From Haloarcula argentinensis DSM 12282 (GTDB lineage Archaea > Halobacteriota > Halobacteria > Halobacteriales > Haloarculaceae), in the NCBI GenBank assembly GCA_000336895.1, contig AOLX01000021.1, positions 1-64,000 of the forward strand: a DNA stretch of 64,000 nucleotides, written 5' to 3'. This document shows, piece by piece, positions 15,402 to 25,209 of this stretch. Each line of letters opens with the position of its first letter. Position 1 is the stretch's first letter. The notes under the pieces are model-generated. The model made no database searches, was not told the origin of the DNA, and was given only the letters and a program-made list of their open reading frames with translations. Made by a program: the position numbers and the translations under genes.

Positions 15402-16331
15402 ATGAGTCGTTCGCGCAAGCCTGACTGGCTGAAGATGCGGCCACCGTCGGGCGAGCGGTTCACCGATATCAAGCAGACGCTCCGGGACCGAAACCTCAAT
15501 ACGGTCTGTGAGGAAGCCAACTGCCCCAACCTCGGGGAGTGCTGGAGCGGGCGCGACGGACCGGGAACGGCGACGTTCATGCTGATGGGCGACCGCTGTT
15601 CGCGGGGCTGTAACTTCTGTGACGTAGAGACGGGTGGGATGGACCCGCTGGACTCAGACGAGCCACAGCAGGTGGCCGACGCCGTCGCGGAGATCGGACT
15701 GGACTACGTGGTACTGACCAGCGTCGACCGCGACGACCTGCCCGACCAGGGCGCGGGCCACTTCGCCGAGACGATACGGGCGATCAAAGAGCGTGACCCG
15801 TCGATTCTGGTCGAGTGTCTCATCCCCGATTTTCAGGGCGAGCCGGACCTCGTCCGGAAGATCATCGACGCCGAACCGGACGTCATCGCCCACAACATCG
15901 AGACGGTCGACCGCCTCCAGTGGCCGGTCCGGGACCGCCGGGCGGGCTACGAGCAGTCTCTCTCTGTCCTTCGGCAGGTCAACCGCGAAAGCGACTGCTA
16001 CAGCAAGACCAGCCTGATGCTGGGCGTCGGCGAGTACGCCCACGAAGTGTACCAGACGCTGTCGGACCTCCGGCAGGCCGGCGTCGACGTGGTGACGTTC
16101 GGCCAGTACCTCCAGCCCTCCCGGTCACATCTGGAAGTCTCGGAGTACGTTCATCCGGACGCCTTCGACACCTGGCAGCGGGTCGCCGAGGAGGAGTTCG
16201 ACTTCCTGTACTGTGCCTCGGGTCCGATGGTCCGGTCGTCCTACCGTGCCGGCGAGCTGTTCGTGGAGGCGGTAGTTCGGGACGGCGAAGACGTGGATGT
16301 CGCTCGAGAGCGTGCGCGAGCGAGCAATTAG
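15402..16331 (+). CDS. lipA: lipoyl synthase (radical SAM)
   Basis: A 309-residue radical SAM enzyme that inserts two sulfurs into protein-bound octanoate to make lipoate. Both iron-sulfur sites are visible: auxiliary cluster Cys36, Cys41, Cys47 (CEEANCPNLGEC) and radical SAM cluster Cys66, Cys70, Cys73 (CSRGCNFC). The C-terminal RSSY serine that ligates the auxiliary cluster is present. Its product is needed by the lipoyl domain of the E2 protein encoded at 20799-22442, which makes the neighbourhood functionally sensible. No lipB or lplA homologue is seen nearby. Confidence 0.96.
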   Translation: MSRSRKPDWLKMRPPSGERFTDIKQTLRDRNLNTVCEEANCPNLGECWSGRDGPGTATFMLMGDRCSRGCNFCDVETGGMDPLDSDEPQQVADAVAEIGLDYVVLTSVDRDDLPDQGAGHFAETIRAIKERDPSILVECLIPDFQGEPDLVRKIIDAEPDVIAHNIETVDRLQWPVRDRRAGYEQSLSVLRQVNRESDCYSKTSLMLGVGEYAHEVYQTLSDLRQAGVDVVTFGQYLQPSRSHLEVSEYVHPDAFDTWQRVAEEEFDFLYCASGPMVRSSYRAGELFVEAVVRDGEDVDVARERARASN

Positions 16332-16448
16332 CGACGCCAGCAGAACGCACCACTCAGGCACGCTCCAGTATTTAAACGTTGTCACGGTCTGCAGCAAGGG
16401 CACACCGAGAGCCCCATTTACCAACGTTGCCACCGACGCACTGAGTGG

Positions 16449-17714
16449 ATGACGCCAGACTGCAACGACCGAACGACTCCCCGCCGCCAGGTACTCCGGG
16501 CGGGCGGTGCGACACTTGCGAGCATCCTCGCGGGGTGTAACGGGTTGCCTCCGCTTGGGACGCAATTCAAGTACGGTTCCATCGACGTCCCGCAGGCGGA
16601 GCCGCCGTCGTATCGCGAGTGGTTTCCAGCGCCGTCGGCGCTACCAGACGCGAGCGATGCCAGCGACGGCTACAGCGCCATCGTTCATGTGCCGCCGCCC
16701 ACAAATGCCCCGACCTGGGCACGGTCGAGCGCAGCCCGTCGGGCCGTCGTCTCCAACATGGACTACGTTGGCGTCGACATCGACGACATGGACATCACGT
16801 TCTTACAGTTGTATGGCACGGGGATGACCGCGATACTGGTTGGCGACATCGACCCGGCCGCGGTCAGGGATACTGTCCGTGAAACGGCCTACGAACGCGT
16901 CGATACCCACGCCGGCTACGACCTGTACGAGCGAGGCGACCGCCCGTGGACGGTCGCTCTCGGCCCCGAGGCGATCGTGTTCGGGGATGGCCCGCACGCA
17001 CGAGCGGTCGTGACCGCGACCGTCGACGCCGGCCGCGGTGATGTCCCGCGATACCACGAGCGCGACGCGAACGTCGCCACGCTCACAGAGAGCGCCGGAC
17101 AACGACGCTGGGGGCGGTTGTGGCTTCGTGGCATCCAGAGCATCACGGGCGGCGGGATGCTCGAGGACACCGTCGGCTGGGCCGGCTGGCTCGAACACGA
17201 CGGCGAGGACGTCTACACTGTCGAGACGTGGCTGTTCCCCGAAGAGTACGATGTCTCGGAGCAGGCAGTGAAAGAGGCACTCAAAAACGACTATCCGACC
17301 ATGAGCCTCCCGAGCCGTCGCCACGCTAGCGCCGTCGACGTCACCGTCGAGGGTCGCGTTGCGACAATAACGCTGGCCATCAAGCGTTCGTACGTGAACG
17401 AGACGTTGGCCCAAAAGACGTCCCAGCTTCCCGCCGTCGCCTGGCGCGCGACACACGACCCCGACGCTGAGCAGGTGACCATCCACCACGACGCCGGCGA
17501 CTCAGTCCCGACCGACGCCCTCCGTGTCATCGGCGACCTCGACCCCTCGACTATCGACATCGGCCACCTCGGTGGCCGGATGGAACCGGGCGAGTCGTTC
17601 ACTGTCTCCACCGCTGCCCCCGAGACCGACGACGATGCCGGAATCGGGGTTCGTATCATCATCCACTCGGATAGTGGCTGGTCCGCAACCGTCTACAAAC
17701 ACGAATTCGAATGA
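16449..17714 (+). CDS. Tat-exported lipoprotein of unknown function
   Basis: A 421-residue protein I cannot assign. The N-terminus is a twin-arginine signal (Arg12-Arg13 in PRRQVLRAGG) ending in a lipobox LAGC with Cys30, so it should be folded in the cytoplasm, exported by Tat and lipid-anchored outside, the usual haloarchaeal route. The mature part is acidic, soluble and partly beta-rich, with no catalytic motif that I know. Its stop overlaps an ATG at 17711 of the next frame (ATGA), so it may be co-transcribed with the regulator behind it. Confidence 0.75.
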   Translation: MTPDCNDRTTPRRQVLRAGGATLASILAGCNGLPPLGTQFKYGSIDVPQAEPPSYREWFPAPSALPDASDASDGYSAIVHVPPPTNAPTWARSSAARRAVVSNMDYVGVDIDDMDITFLQLYGTGMTAILVGDIDPAAVRDTVRETAYERVDTHAGYDLYERGDRPWTVALGPEAIVFGDGPHARAVVTATVDAGRGDVPRYHERDANVATLTESAGQRRWGRLWLRGIQSITGGGMLEDTVGWAGWLEHDGEDVYTVETWLFPEEYDVSEQAVKEALKNDYPTMSLPSRRHASAVDVTVEGRVATITLAIKRSYVNETLAQKTSQLPAVAWRATHDPDAEQVTIHHDAGDSVPTDALRVIGDLDPSTIDIGHLGGRMEPGESFTVSTAAPETDDDAGIGVRIIIHSDSGWSATVYKHEFE

Positions 17715-17812
17715 TTACGACGTCTCTCGGCCCCGATATCGTTCCGCCCTCTCCCGCTGACGTACTGCCCTCCCGCGTGCGAGAACACGCACGCGACTCC
17801 ACACCGCAAGTT

Positions 17813-18181
17813 ATGACACTACCCGACGACCCGGACGTGCCCGACGACACGACGCTCGAGGCCGTCGTCGGCCTGCTCGACGACGAGCACGTCCGGACGA
17901 TCCTCACGGCCACGAGCGGCGACGCGCTGAGTGCGAAGGAACTGAGCGAGCGCTGTGATGTCTCGCAGGCGACTATTTACCGGCGCGTCGAGCGCCTGAC
18001 AGCGGCCGGTCTCGTCGACGAACGCACCCGCCCGCGGGCCGATGGCCACCACGACACCGTCTACGTCGCGACATTAGACGAGGTGTCGATACGTCTGCGC
18101 AACGGCGAACTCCGGTTCGACCTCGAACGACGCGGCAACGACGTTGCCGACCGGCTCACTAGGCTTTGGGAGGACTTCTGA
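17813..18181 (+). CDS. ArsR-like winged-helix transcription regulator
   Basis: A 122-residue regulator. The winged helix is clear: LLDDEHVRTILTATSGDALSAKELSERCDVSQATIYRRVERL (residues 17-58), followed by a wing with HHDTVYVAT. A short C-terminal helix (DRLTRLWEDF) may dimerise. I chose ATG 17813 because conserved sequence starts there; ATG 17711 overlaps the previous stop (ATGA) and would add 34 Pro-rich residues, so it cannot be excluded. It is followed one base after its stop by a membrane protein gene, a pairing common in haloarchaea. Confidence 0.8.
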   Translation: MTLPDDPDVPDDTTLEAVVGLLDDEHVRTILTATSGDALSAKELSERCDVSQATIYRRVERLTAAGLVDERTRPRADGHHDTVYVATLDEVSIRLRNGELRFDLERRGNDVADRLTRLWEDF

Positions 18182-18182
18182 G

Positions 18183-18521
18183 ATGGCGCTTCACGACTCA
18201 CTGACGACACTCGAGCTCGCAACGACCACCGCCGCCGCGGCGACCGCGCTCGTCGGCCTCTATATCGGCTATCAGGCCTACCGCGGGCTCCAACGCCACG
18301 ACAGCCCCCCGATGCGGTACCTCTCTATCGGGATGGTACTGCTGTTCGGCGTCACTTACGCGACGGCCTTCGCCGGCAACGCGCTGTTGCAGGCTGGGTC
18401 GGTCCCCCTCGTCTATCAGGATTACTTCCGGTTAGTCGTGCGACTGATCCAACTCTCCGGGCTGCTCTGTATTGCTTACTCGCTGTATCTGACGCGGGCC
18501 GATGTCCACGCTAACAACTGA
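18183..18521 (+). CDS. small membrane protein paired with the regulator
   Basis: A 112-residue protein with three hydrophobic helices (about 15-36, 49-70 and 85-104). The ATG at 18183 is one base past the stop of the winged-helix gene, so the two are translationally coupled. Similar proteins stand behind such regulators in many haloarchaea and carry only DUF names (DUF7521, from memory). A role as sensor or output of the regulator is an inference. Confidence 0.75.
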   Translation: MALHDSLTTLELATTTAAAATALVGLYIGYQAYRGLQRHDSPPMRYLSIGMVLLFGVTYATAFAGNALLQAGSVPLVYQDYFRLVVRLIQLSGLLCIAYSLYLTRADVHANN

Positions 18522-18625
18522 TACATCGGAGTTATCACTGATAAATTAGGCAGATTTTAAATCGATGTAGCATGGCTTAGACACCCATATTCCCAGTAAT
18601 ACCCACGTCGGCGATATTTTTCAGC

Positions 18626-18640
18626 GCCGCGAAAGCTCTA
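18626..18640 (+). promoter_or_regulatory. promoter of the 2-oxoacid dehydrogenase operon
   Basis: The stretch cgcgaaagctctaaacg has a BRE-like cgaaa and a TATA-like ctctaaac about 55-60 bases before the E1 alpha ATG, so the mRNA has a leader of about 30 bases. A GGAGG motif stands some 10 bases before ATG 18694 and could be a Shine-Dalgarno site, unusual among the leaderless genes here. A second AT-rich site, gattttaaatc, and a split tacatcg / cgatgta repeat lie at 18522-18569. Confidence 0.45.
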
Positions 18641-18693
18641 AACGTAGTGCGAGTGAACAGTCGTCGTATGCCACTTCGACGGAGGCGGTTTCT

Positions 18694-19800
18694 ATGAGTG
18701 TCCTCCAACGCGACCCCACGGACAGGGTACAGATTCTCGATGAAAACGGGACAGTGGTCGACGGCGCGACCGTCCCGGACCTCTCGGACGACGAACTGGT
18801 GGAGATGTACCGGTATCTCAAACTCGGCCGGCACTTCGACCAGCGGGCGGTGAGTTTGCAACGACAGGGCCGGATGGGAACCTACCCCCCAATGTCGGGA
18901 CAGGAGGCCTCGCAGGTCGGCAGCGCCTTCGCGCTGCGAGACGGCGACTGGGCCTTCCCGAGCTACCGGGAGCATCTCGCGATGTACGTCAAGGGATGGC
19001 CTCTGTCGGACGACCTGTTGTACTGGATGGGATCGGAGTCAGGTAATTCGCCGCCAGAAGACGTCCAAGCGTTCTCGTTTGCGGTTCCAATCGCGACGCA
19101 GATTCCGCACGCGACCGGAGCCGCGTGGGCATCGAAGCTCAAGGGCGATGACACCGCCGCCCTCGTGTACTTCGGAGACGGTGCGACCTCCGAGGGCGAC
19201 TTCCACGAAGGGTTGAACTTCGCAGGTGTGTTCGACGTGCCAGCGGTGTTTTTCTGTAACAACAATCAGTGGGCGATCTCGGTACCACGGGAGCGCCAGA
19301 CGGCCAGCGAGACGCTCGCCCAGAAGGCTAACGCCTACGGCTTCGACGGCGTCCAGGTCGACGGGATGGACCCGCTGGCGGTGTATCAGGTGACCCGCGA
19401 GGCCGTGGACAAGGCACACGACCCACCAGAGGGTGAACTCCGCCCGACGATGATCGAGGCGGTGCAGTACCGCTTTGGCGCACACACGACGGCTGACGAC
19501 CCATCGGTGTACCGCGATGACAGCGAAGTCGAGCGCTGGAAGCAGAAAGACCCAATCCCGCGGATGGAGGCGTTCCTCCGGGATCAGGGCCTGCTCGACG
19601 ACGAGCGGGTCGACGCCATCGACGAATCGGTTCAGGACGAGGTAGCCACGGCCATCGACGAGGCTGAGGCGACCGAGCGGCCGAAACCGGAGGAGATGTT
19701 CGCGGACGTGTACGCGGAGATGCCACAGCGACTCGAACAGCAACTGGACTACCTCGAAGACCTACGCGAGCGACACGGCGACGAGGTGCTACTGGAATGA
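18694..19800 (+). CDS. pdhA: 2-oxoacid dehydrogenase E1 component, alpha subunit
   Basis: A 368-residue thiamine-diphosphate subunit that decarboxylates a 2-oxoacid. The TPP/Mg site reads [19 protein letters not shown] with the downstream NNNQWAIS loop. The N-terminus keeps the [14 protein letters not shown] motif of E1 alpha. It is the first gene of a four-component complex. In archaea the true substrate (pyruvate or branched-chain 2-oxoacids) is unsettled, since haloarchaea oxidise pyruvate mainly with a ferredoxin oxidoreductase. The stop overlaps the E1 beta ATG by four bases (ATGA). Confidence 0.93.
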   Translation: MSVLQRDPTDRVQILDENGTVVDGATVPDLSDDELVEMYRYLKLGRHFDQRAVSLQRQGRMGTYPPMSGQEASQVGSAFALRDGDWAFPSYREHLAMYVKGWPLSDDLLYWMGSESGNSPPEDVQAFSFAVPIATQIPHATGAAWASKLKGDDTAALVYFGDGATSEGDFHEGLNFAGVFDVPAVFFCNNNQWAISVPRERQTASETLAQKANAYGFDGVQVDGMDPLAVYQVTREAVDKAHDPPEGELRPTMIEAVQYRFGAHTTADDPSVYRDDSEVERWKQKDPIPRMEAFLRDQGLLDDERVDAIDESVQDEVATAIDEAEATERPKPEEMFADVYAEMPQRLEQQLDYLEDLRERHGDEVLLE

Positions 19801-20795
19801 GTACACAGGACGCAGACACACAGAACTTGACACTCGTACAGGCCGTCCGTGACGGGCTCTACGGCGAGATGGAGCGGAACGAAGACGTGGTCGTGATGGG
19901 TGAAGACGTCGGGAAAAACGGCGGCGTCTTCCGGGCGACACAGGGGCTCCACGAGGAGTTCGGTGACGACCGGGTCATCGATACACCGCTCGCGGAGGCC
20001 GGCATCGTCGGGACAGCCATCGGGATGGCAGCCTACGGACTCCGGCCAGTACCGGAGATGCAGTTCTCCGGGTTCATGTACCCCGCGTTCGACCAGATTG
20101 TCAGTCACGCCGCTCGGCTTCGGAACAGGAGCCGCGGCCGATACAACTGCCCGCTGACTGTTCGCGCACCGTACGGCGGTGGCATCCGCGCGCCGGAGCA
20201 CCACTCCGAGTCCAAGGAGTCGTTTTACGTCCACGAGGCGGGATTAAAGGTTGTCGTCCCGTCCACGCCACGGGAGACGAAGGGGCTGCTGACGGCGGCT
20301 ATCCGCGACCCGGACCCCGTTATCTTCCTCGAACCGAAGCTCATCTATCGATCGTTCCGCGAGGAGGTTCCCGACGACCCATACACGGTCGAGTTGGGTG
20401 AGGCGAAGACCCGCCGTGAAGGAAGCGACGTGTCCGTGTTCACCTGGGGTGCGATGACCCGGCCGACGGTCGAAGCCGCCGAGGAACTGTCCGAGGAGGG
20501 CATCGACGCCGAGGTGATCGACCTGCGAACGCTGTCGCCGATGGACACCGAGACCATCGTCGAGTCGTTCAAAAAGACCGGGCGAGCGGCGGTCGTTCAC
20601 GAAGCGCCCAAAACCGGTGGGCTGGCCGGCGAGATTATCGCCACCATTCAGGAGGAAGTCCTGCTGTATCAGGAGGCCCCCATTACCCGGGTGACTGGCT
20701 TCGACGTGCCCTATCCGCTGTACGCGTTAGAGGACTACTACCTCCCCGAACCCGCCCGCATCAAAGACGGTATCAGAGAGGCAGTGGAGTTCTGA
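19797..20795 (+). CDS. pdhB: 2-oxoacid dehydrogenase E1 component, beta subunit
   Basis: The 332-residue partner of E1 alpha. Characteristic stretches are [34 protein letters not shown], the APYGGG region and [12 protein letters not shown]. The C-terminal transketolase-type domain is complete. Alpha and beta form an alpha2-beta2 heterotetramer that transfers the acyl group to lipoyl-E2. Four-base start/stop overlap with E1 alpha and a three-base gap to E2 show tight coupling. Confidence 0.95.
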   Translation: MSTQDADTQNLTLVQAVRDGLYGEMERNEDVVVMGEDVGKNGGVFRATQGLHEEFGDDRVIDTPLAEAGIVGTAIGMAAYGLRPVPEMQFSGFMYPAFDQIVSHAARLRNRSRGRYNCPLTVRAPYGGGIRAPEHHSESKESFYVHEAGLKVVVPSTPRETKGLLTAAIRDPDPVIFLEPKLIYRSFREEVPDDPYTVELGEAKTRREGSDVSVFTWGAMTRPTVEAAEELSEEGIDAEVIDLRTLSPMDTETIVESFKKTGRAAVVHEAPKTGGLAGEIIATIQEEVLLYQEAPITRVTGFDVPYPLYALEDYYLPEPARIKDGIREAVEF

Positions 20796-20798
20796 CGC

Positions 20799-22442
20799 AT
20801 GTTCGAGTTCAATCTCCCGGACCTCGGTGAAGGGGTCGCAGAAGGTGAGGTGCTCACCTGGCGTGTCTCGCCGGGCGACACCGTCACCGAGGATCAGGTC
20901 CTCGCGGAGGTGGAAACCGACAAGGCCGCCGTCGACGTGCCGTCACCGGTCGACGGCGTCGTACAGGAACTGCACGCCGAAGTCGGCGAGATGGTACAGA
21001 CCGGCGAAGTGCTCATCACCATTGCCGAAGAGGGCGACGCCGAGACGGACGACGCGGCGGCCGGCGGTACGGACGAAGCCGAACCGTCGGAAGCCGGGAT
21101 GGAGCAGGAAGACAGCGCTACGAGCGAAGCCGCAGCGGCTGACACATCGGAACAGTCGGATACAAGCACAAGCACGGCCGACGGCCGCGTGTTCGCCTCG
21201 CCGAGCGTACGCCGACTCGCCCGTGAGAAGGGCATCGATATCGCAGCCGTCGACGGAAGCGGACCGGGCGGTCGCGTCACCGAGGGGGATGTCGAGGCGG
21301 CCACAGCGTCAGCCGGCGAGACGGCCGACAGTGACGACGGCCCGACATCGGTCGTCTCGAAGGCGTCCGATGACGGAGACGGGCCGACCACAGCAGTTTC
21401 ACAGGCCGACGCGGGCGATACAGACGACGGGACCGCTGTCAAGTCAGCCGTCAGAAGTGTCTCCAGCGACGGACAGGAAGCCGCCAGTCGCGACCAGACG
21501 CTGGCGACGCCGGCCACCAGAAAGGCCGCCCGCGAACTCGACGTGAATATCGACGCCGTCCCGACCGACCAGACGCGGGACGGTCAGCCCTACGTCGACG
21601 AGGCCGCCGTCCGGACGTACGCGGAGGCCCAGCAGGCTGCACAGGCGGCCGATGCCGAAGCCATCAGCGCCGAAGGCGGCGCGACAGGGAGGGCAGCCAA
21701 GGCGGGCGGCACTGGGGCCGAAGCGACGTCCGTCGAGACAGGCGACGGCGAGCGCCGCGAACCGTACCGTGGCGTCCGCCGATCTATCGGCGAGCAGATG
21801 GCGCGCTCCCGTCGAGAAGTGCCCCACGCGACCCACCACGACCAGGTAGTCGTGTCCGGCCTCGTCGAGGCCCGTGAGCGACTCGCACCACTCGCCGAAG
21901 AACGTGATGTCACCCTGACGTACACACCGTTTGTAGTGAAATGCGTCGCCGCAGCGCTGGAGCAGCACCCGGTGCTCAACACGGCGCTTGACACCGAAAA
22001 CGAGGAAATCGTCTACAGAGACGTCCACAACATCGGCGTGGCGGCGGCAACCGACCACGGGCTTGTCGTCCCGGTCGTCAACGACGTGGACGGGAAAGGG
22101 CTAGTCGAACTCGCCGGCGAAATCAATGACCTCGTTGGGCGGGCCAGAGAGCGGGACATCGAGCGCTCGGAGATGCAGGGTGGAACGTTCACCGTCACGA
22201 ACTTCGGGGCCATCGGCGGCGAGTACGCCAGTCCGATCATCAACGTCCCCGAGACGGCGATTCTCGGGATCGGAGCGCTGAAAGAGCGGCCGGTGGCCGA
22301 AGACGGCGAAGTCGTCGCGAAACCCACGCTCCCACTCTCGCTGGCGATCGACCACCGCGTCATCGACGGGGCCGACGCCGCGCGCTTCGTCAACACGCTC
22401 AAGGAGTACCTGGCGGACCCGACGCGACTCCTGTTAGAGTAG
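20799..22442 (+). CDS. pdhC: dihydrolipoamide acyltransferase (E2) with two PSBD-like domains
   Basis: A 547-residue E2 core. Residues 1-78 are one lipoyl domain with the acceptor Lys42 in ETDKAAV. Residues 131-167 (ASPSVRRLAREKGIDIAAVDGSG) are a canonical E1/E3-binding domain, and residues 236-275 (ATPATRKAARELDVNIDAVP) form a second similar motif. Long Ala/Asp/Thr-rich linkers separate the domains. The catalytic domain (about 320-547) ends with DHRVIDGADAARF, holding the active-site His and Asp. Such E2 proteins assemble the multimeric core. Two binding domains in one chain are unusual. Confidence 0.95.
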   Translation: MFEFNLPDLGEGVAEGEVLTWRVSPGDTVTEDQVLAEVETDKAAVDVPSPVDGVVQELHAEVGEMVQTGEVLITIAEEGDAETDDAAAGGTDEAEPSEAGMEQEDSATSEAAAADTSEQSDTSTSTADGRVFASPSVRRLAREKGIDIAAVDGSGPGGRVTEGDVEAATASAGETADSDDGPTSVVSKASDDGDGPTTAVSQADAGDTDDGTAVKSAVRSVSSDGQEAASRDQTLATPATRKAARELDVNIDAVPTDQTRDGQPYVDEAAVRTYAEAQQAAQAADAEAISAEGGATGRAAKAGGTGAEATSVETGDGERREPYRGVRRSIGEQMARSRREVPHATHHDQVVVSGLVEARERLAPLAEERDVTLTYTPFVVKCVAAALEQHPVLNTALDTENEEIVYRDVHNIGVAAATDHGLVVPVVNDVDGKGLVELAGEINDLVGRARERDIERSEMQGGTFTVTNFGAIGGEYASPIINVPETAILGIGALKERPVAEDGEVVAKPTLPLSLAIDHRVIDGADAARFVNTLKEYLADPTRLLLE

Positions 22443-22497
22443 CCGCTCGGGTTCACAATCGAAACCGAAACAGGTCACTGGAACGACAGGGTTGGTG

Positions 22498-22896
22498 ATG
22501 CCCTCCACGAGAGACACATGGATCTGGTACGGATTAGCCGCGCTGTTCGTCCTGCCGCCGGGGTGTATGGCTCTCTCCCGGCTGTCAATGGAACTGTTCG
22601 TGTCGTCAGCATCGGCCGGAGAGGGGAGTCTCGGAACGTTCCTCGGCGCGTTTGCCCTGACTGTCCTCGCCAGTTGGGCGGGTATGCTGTTCAGCCTGCT
22701 TCTCACGGTCGGGCTCTTTCTCGACAGTCGACAGCTCAGGCGGACCGACGGGGACTGGACCCCGACACCGCTGTATGCGCTTGGCGGCATCGTCCACGGG
22801 GTGGGGACGACGCTGCTTGCAGCGTTTGCGGTGTCGGTGCCAGTCATCGGGTACTACCTGTATCGGCGGCGCACGCGAGACACGACAGCGAAGTGA
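22498..22896 (+). CDS. membrane protein between E2 and E3 genes
   Basis: A 132-residue protein I do not recognise. Three or four hydrophobic stretches (about 8-27, 45-75 and 93-120) and a basic tail RRRTRDTTAK indicate a multi-pass membrane protein with the C-terminus probably inside. It interrupts the E2-E3 gene order on the same strand, with gaps of about 55 and 39 bases, so it may share the operon. There is no known membrane role in this complex; the link may be positional only. Confidence 0.65.
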   Translation: MPSTRDTWIWYGLAALFVLPPGCMALSRLSMELFVSSASAGEGSLGTFLGAFALTVLASWAGMLFSLLLTVGLFLDSRQLRRTDGDWTPTPLYALGGIVHGVGTTLLAAFAVSVPVIGYYLYRRRTRDTTAK

Positions 22897-22935
22897 AGGG
22901 CGATAGCTTTTCACGGACCCGGACGAGGCACCGCT

Positions 22936-24354
22936 ATGGTCGTCGGAGATGTCACTACGGGAACGGAACTGCTTGTTATCGGCGGCGGTCCGGGCGGCTA
23001 CGTCGCCGCGATCCGGGGCGCGCAATTAGGGCTGGATACGACGCTCGTCGAGCGGGACGCCTACGGCGGGACCTGTCTGAACCACGGCTGTATCCCCTCG
23101 AAAGCACTCATCTCGGCCTCGGACGTGGCCCACGACGCCCGGCAGGCCGAGTCGATGGGCGTATTCGCGGACCCGGCCGTCGACATGGCCGGGATGACAG
23201 AGTGGAAAGACGGCGTCGTCACACGGCTGACACGGGGCGTCGAATCGCTGTGTAAGAACGCCGGCGTCAATCTGGTGGAAGGGACAGCCGAGTTCGTCGA
23301 TGACGGGACGGTCCGGGTCGCCCACGGCGGCGAGGGACAGGGCTCGGAATCGCTGTCGTTCGAACACGCCATCGTCGCCACAGGGAGCCGACCGATGACG
23401 GTCCCGGACTTCGAGTTCGACGGCGAACACATCCTCTCGTCGAAGGACGCGCTCGCGCTCGAATCGGTCCCCGAGAAGCTGCTCGTCGTCGGCGCGGGCT
23501 ACATCGGCATGGAGCTCTCGACGGTGTTCGCGAAACTGGGCGCGGAGGTCACCGTCGTCGAGATGCTCGATGACGTGTTGCCCGGCTACGAGGACGACAT
23601 CGCAGCGGTCGTCCGCGACCGCGCCGAGGACCTGGGGATCGATTTCAACTTCGGTGAGGCGGCCGACGACTGGAAGGAGACGGACGAGGGCATTCGTGTC
23701 AAGACCGTCGACGAAGACGACGCGGTCACCGAGTACAACGCCGAGAAGTGTCTCGTCGCGGTCGGCCGCGAACCGGTCACGGAGACGCTCGCGCTGGAGA
23801 ACATCGATCTCCAGACGGACGAGAACGGCGTCATTCCGACCGACGACCAGTGCCGAACGGCGTTCGAGTCGGTGTTCGCAGTCGGCGACGTTGCCGGCGA
23901 ACCGATGCTCGCCCACAAGGCGATGGCTGAGGGCGAGGTCGCTGCGAGAGCCGCCGCCGGCGAACCGGCCGCGTTCGACCATCAGGCGATTCCCGCCGCG
24001 GTGTTCACCGACCCCGAAATCGCGACCGTCGGAATGACTGAGAGCGAGGCCGAGGCGGCGGGCTTCGACCCGGTCATCGGACAGATGCCGATACGGGCCA
24101 ACGGCCGTGCACTCACTGTCAACGAGAAGGAGGGATTCGTCCGCGTCGTCGCCGACGCCGACGAGGAGTTCCTGCTCGGGGCACAGATCGTCGGCCCGGA
24201 AGCGTCGGAGCTTATCGCCGAACTCGGGCTGGGTATCGAGATGGGCGCACGGCTCGAGGACATCGCTGGGACAATCCACACACACCCGACGCTCTCCGAG
24301 GCAGTCCACGAGGCGGCCGCGGCGGCATGCGGCGAAGCGGTTCACACGCGCTGA
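22936..24354 (+). CDS. lpdA: dihydrolipoyl dehydrogenase (E3)
   Basis: A 472-residue flavoprotein disulfide reductase that reoxidises E2 lipoate with NAD. FAD site IGGGPGGYVAA (15-25); redox disulfide Cys47-Cys52 in GGTCLNHGCIPSKAL; NAD domain VVGAGYIGMELST; second FAD site AVGDVAGEPML; C-terminal HTHPTLSEAVHEA with the catalytic His-Glu pair. Complete length. It closes the complex and may also serve a glycine-cleavage system. A candidate terminator follows at 24393-24432. Confidence 0.96.
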   Translation: MVVGDVTTGTELLVIGGGPGGYVAAIRGAQLGLDTTLVERDAYGGTCLNHGCIPSKALISASDVAHDARQAESMGVFADPAVDMAGMTEWKDGVVTRLTRGVESLCKNAGVNLVEGTAEFVDDGTVRVAHGGEGQGSESLSFEHAIVATGSRPMTVPDFEFDGEHILSSKDALALESVPEKLLVVGAGYIGMELSTVFAKLGAEVTVVEMLDDVLPGYEDDIAAVVRDRAEDLGIDFNFGEAADDWKETDEGIRVKTVDEDDAVTEYNAEKCLVAVGREPVTETLALENIDLQTDENGVIPTDDQCRTAFESVFAVGDVAGEPMLAHKAMAEGEVAARAAAGEPAAFDHQAIPAAVFTDPEIATVGMTESEAEAAGFDPVIGQMPIRANGRALTVNEKEGFVRVVADADEEFLLGAQIVGPEASELIAELGLGIEMGARLEDIAGTIHTHPTLSEAVHEAAAAACGEAVHTR

Positions 24355-24392
24355 GAACGCGCCAGGCTGGTTCGCAAAGGCCCAGCTAAAAC

Positions 24393-24432
24393 AACTCTGT
24401 TGGCGTTTACTGTCAGAGCGACAGAGTTTTGC
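24393..24432 (+). terminator. hairpin with T-rich end behind lpdA
   Basis: The arms aactctgt (24393-24400) and acagagtt (24421-24428) are perfectly complementary, and the second runs into tttg. An alternative inner stem ctgtc/gacag (24410-24414, 24420-24424) is possible. It is placed 38 bases after the E3 stop and before the promoter agggttatatg of the next gene. Confidence 0.5.
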
Positions 24433-24494
24433 GCCGTGCAAAAGGGTTATATGATGGATTGAGTAAACTGTCGGTGAATAGGAACCGGTAAGAT

Positions 24495-25124
24495 ATGTCT
24501 ACTGATTCACAGCCCGACGATACCATCGCCCAGGCGATCATTTCGGGGACGACGTACGAGCGACTCCGCTACGAACGCCACTCGTATCTCAGACAGACCG
24601 TCCCGCGGACGCTCGCGCTCCAGAGCGCCCTGCTTGGTGCGCTGGCGCTGTTACTACCGATCTACGGTCTGTATCCGGACAGCACCGCGGCGTTTTTGCC
24701 ATCGATCGACCCCGCCATCGCCTCGCCGAAAGTGCTGTTACTCGGACTGTTCGGCGGGGCCTTGCAGTTGTTCGGTGCGACGTTGCTCGTCGGGTCAGTC
24801 CTCTACCGGGTCCGGCTCGCCCCGCTGACCGAGCGACAGGCGCACGCGGCGCTCAACGCCGAGGACTTCGCCCGCTACGTCGGTCTCGGAACCGGCGGCC
24901 TGGCAATCGTGCTCTCGCTTTGCCTGTTCGCCGTGGGTCTGGGCGGCGGTGACGCAGTGTCCGCATACGTCGCGTTCACGGGTCGGAACCCGTTCGTCGA
25001 CTCCGGGTTCGGCCTGTCGGTTGGGGCCGTGTCGCTGTTCGCCTTCGTCGCCAGCGTGACGGTTTTTTACGCCTCGCGATATCTCCTCGTTCACCTCGCG
25101 CTGTTCCACCGCAACAGCGAATAA
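24495..25124 (+). CDS. four-helix membrane protein of unknown function
   Basis: A 209-residue protein with a soluble N-terminus (about 45 residues) and four hydrophobic helices near 44-62, 78-103, 128-150 and 172-195. I do not recognise a family. It has its own promoter, agggttatatgatgg at 24438-24452, giving a leader of some 20 bases. It stands alone between the E3 gene and an aldo/keto reductase. Confidence 0.75.
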   Translation: MSTDSQPDDTIAQAIISGTTYERLRYERHSYLRQTVPRTLALQSALLGALALLLPIYGLYPDSTAAFLPSIDPAIASPKVLLLGLFGGALQLFGATLLVGSVLYRVRLAPLTERQAHAALNAEDFARYVGLGTGGLAIVLSLCLFAVGLGGGDAVSAYVAFTGRNPFVDSGFGLSVGAVSLFAFVASVTVFYASRYLLVHLALFHRNSE

Positions 25125-25209
25125 GCGGTCACCGTGAGGTATCGAACCGGTTGCGGTGACGACCTGAGTCGGCGGGGCTGTTTTCAGGCCTGCGGTCAAC
25201 CGTGTTTAT

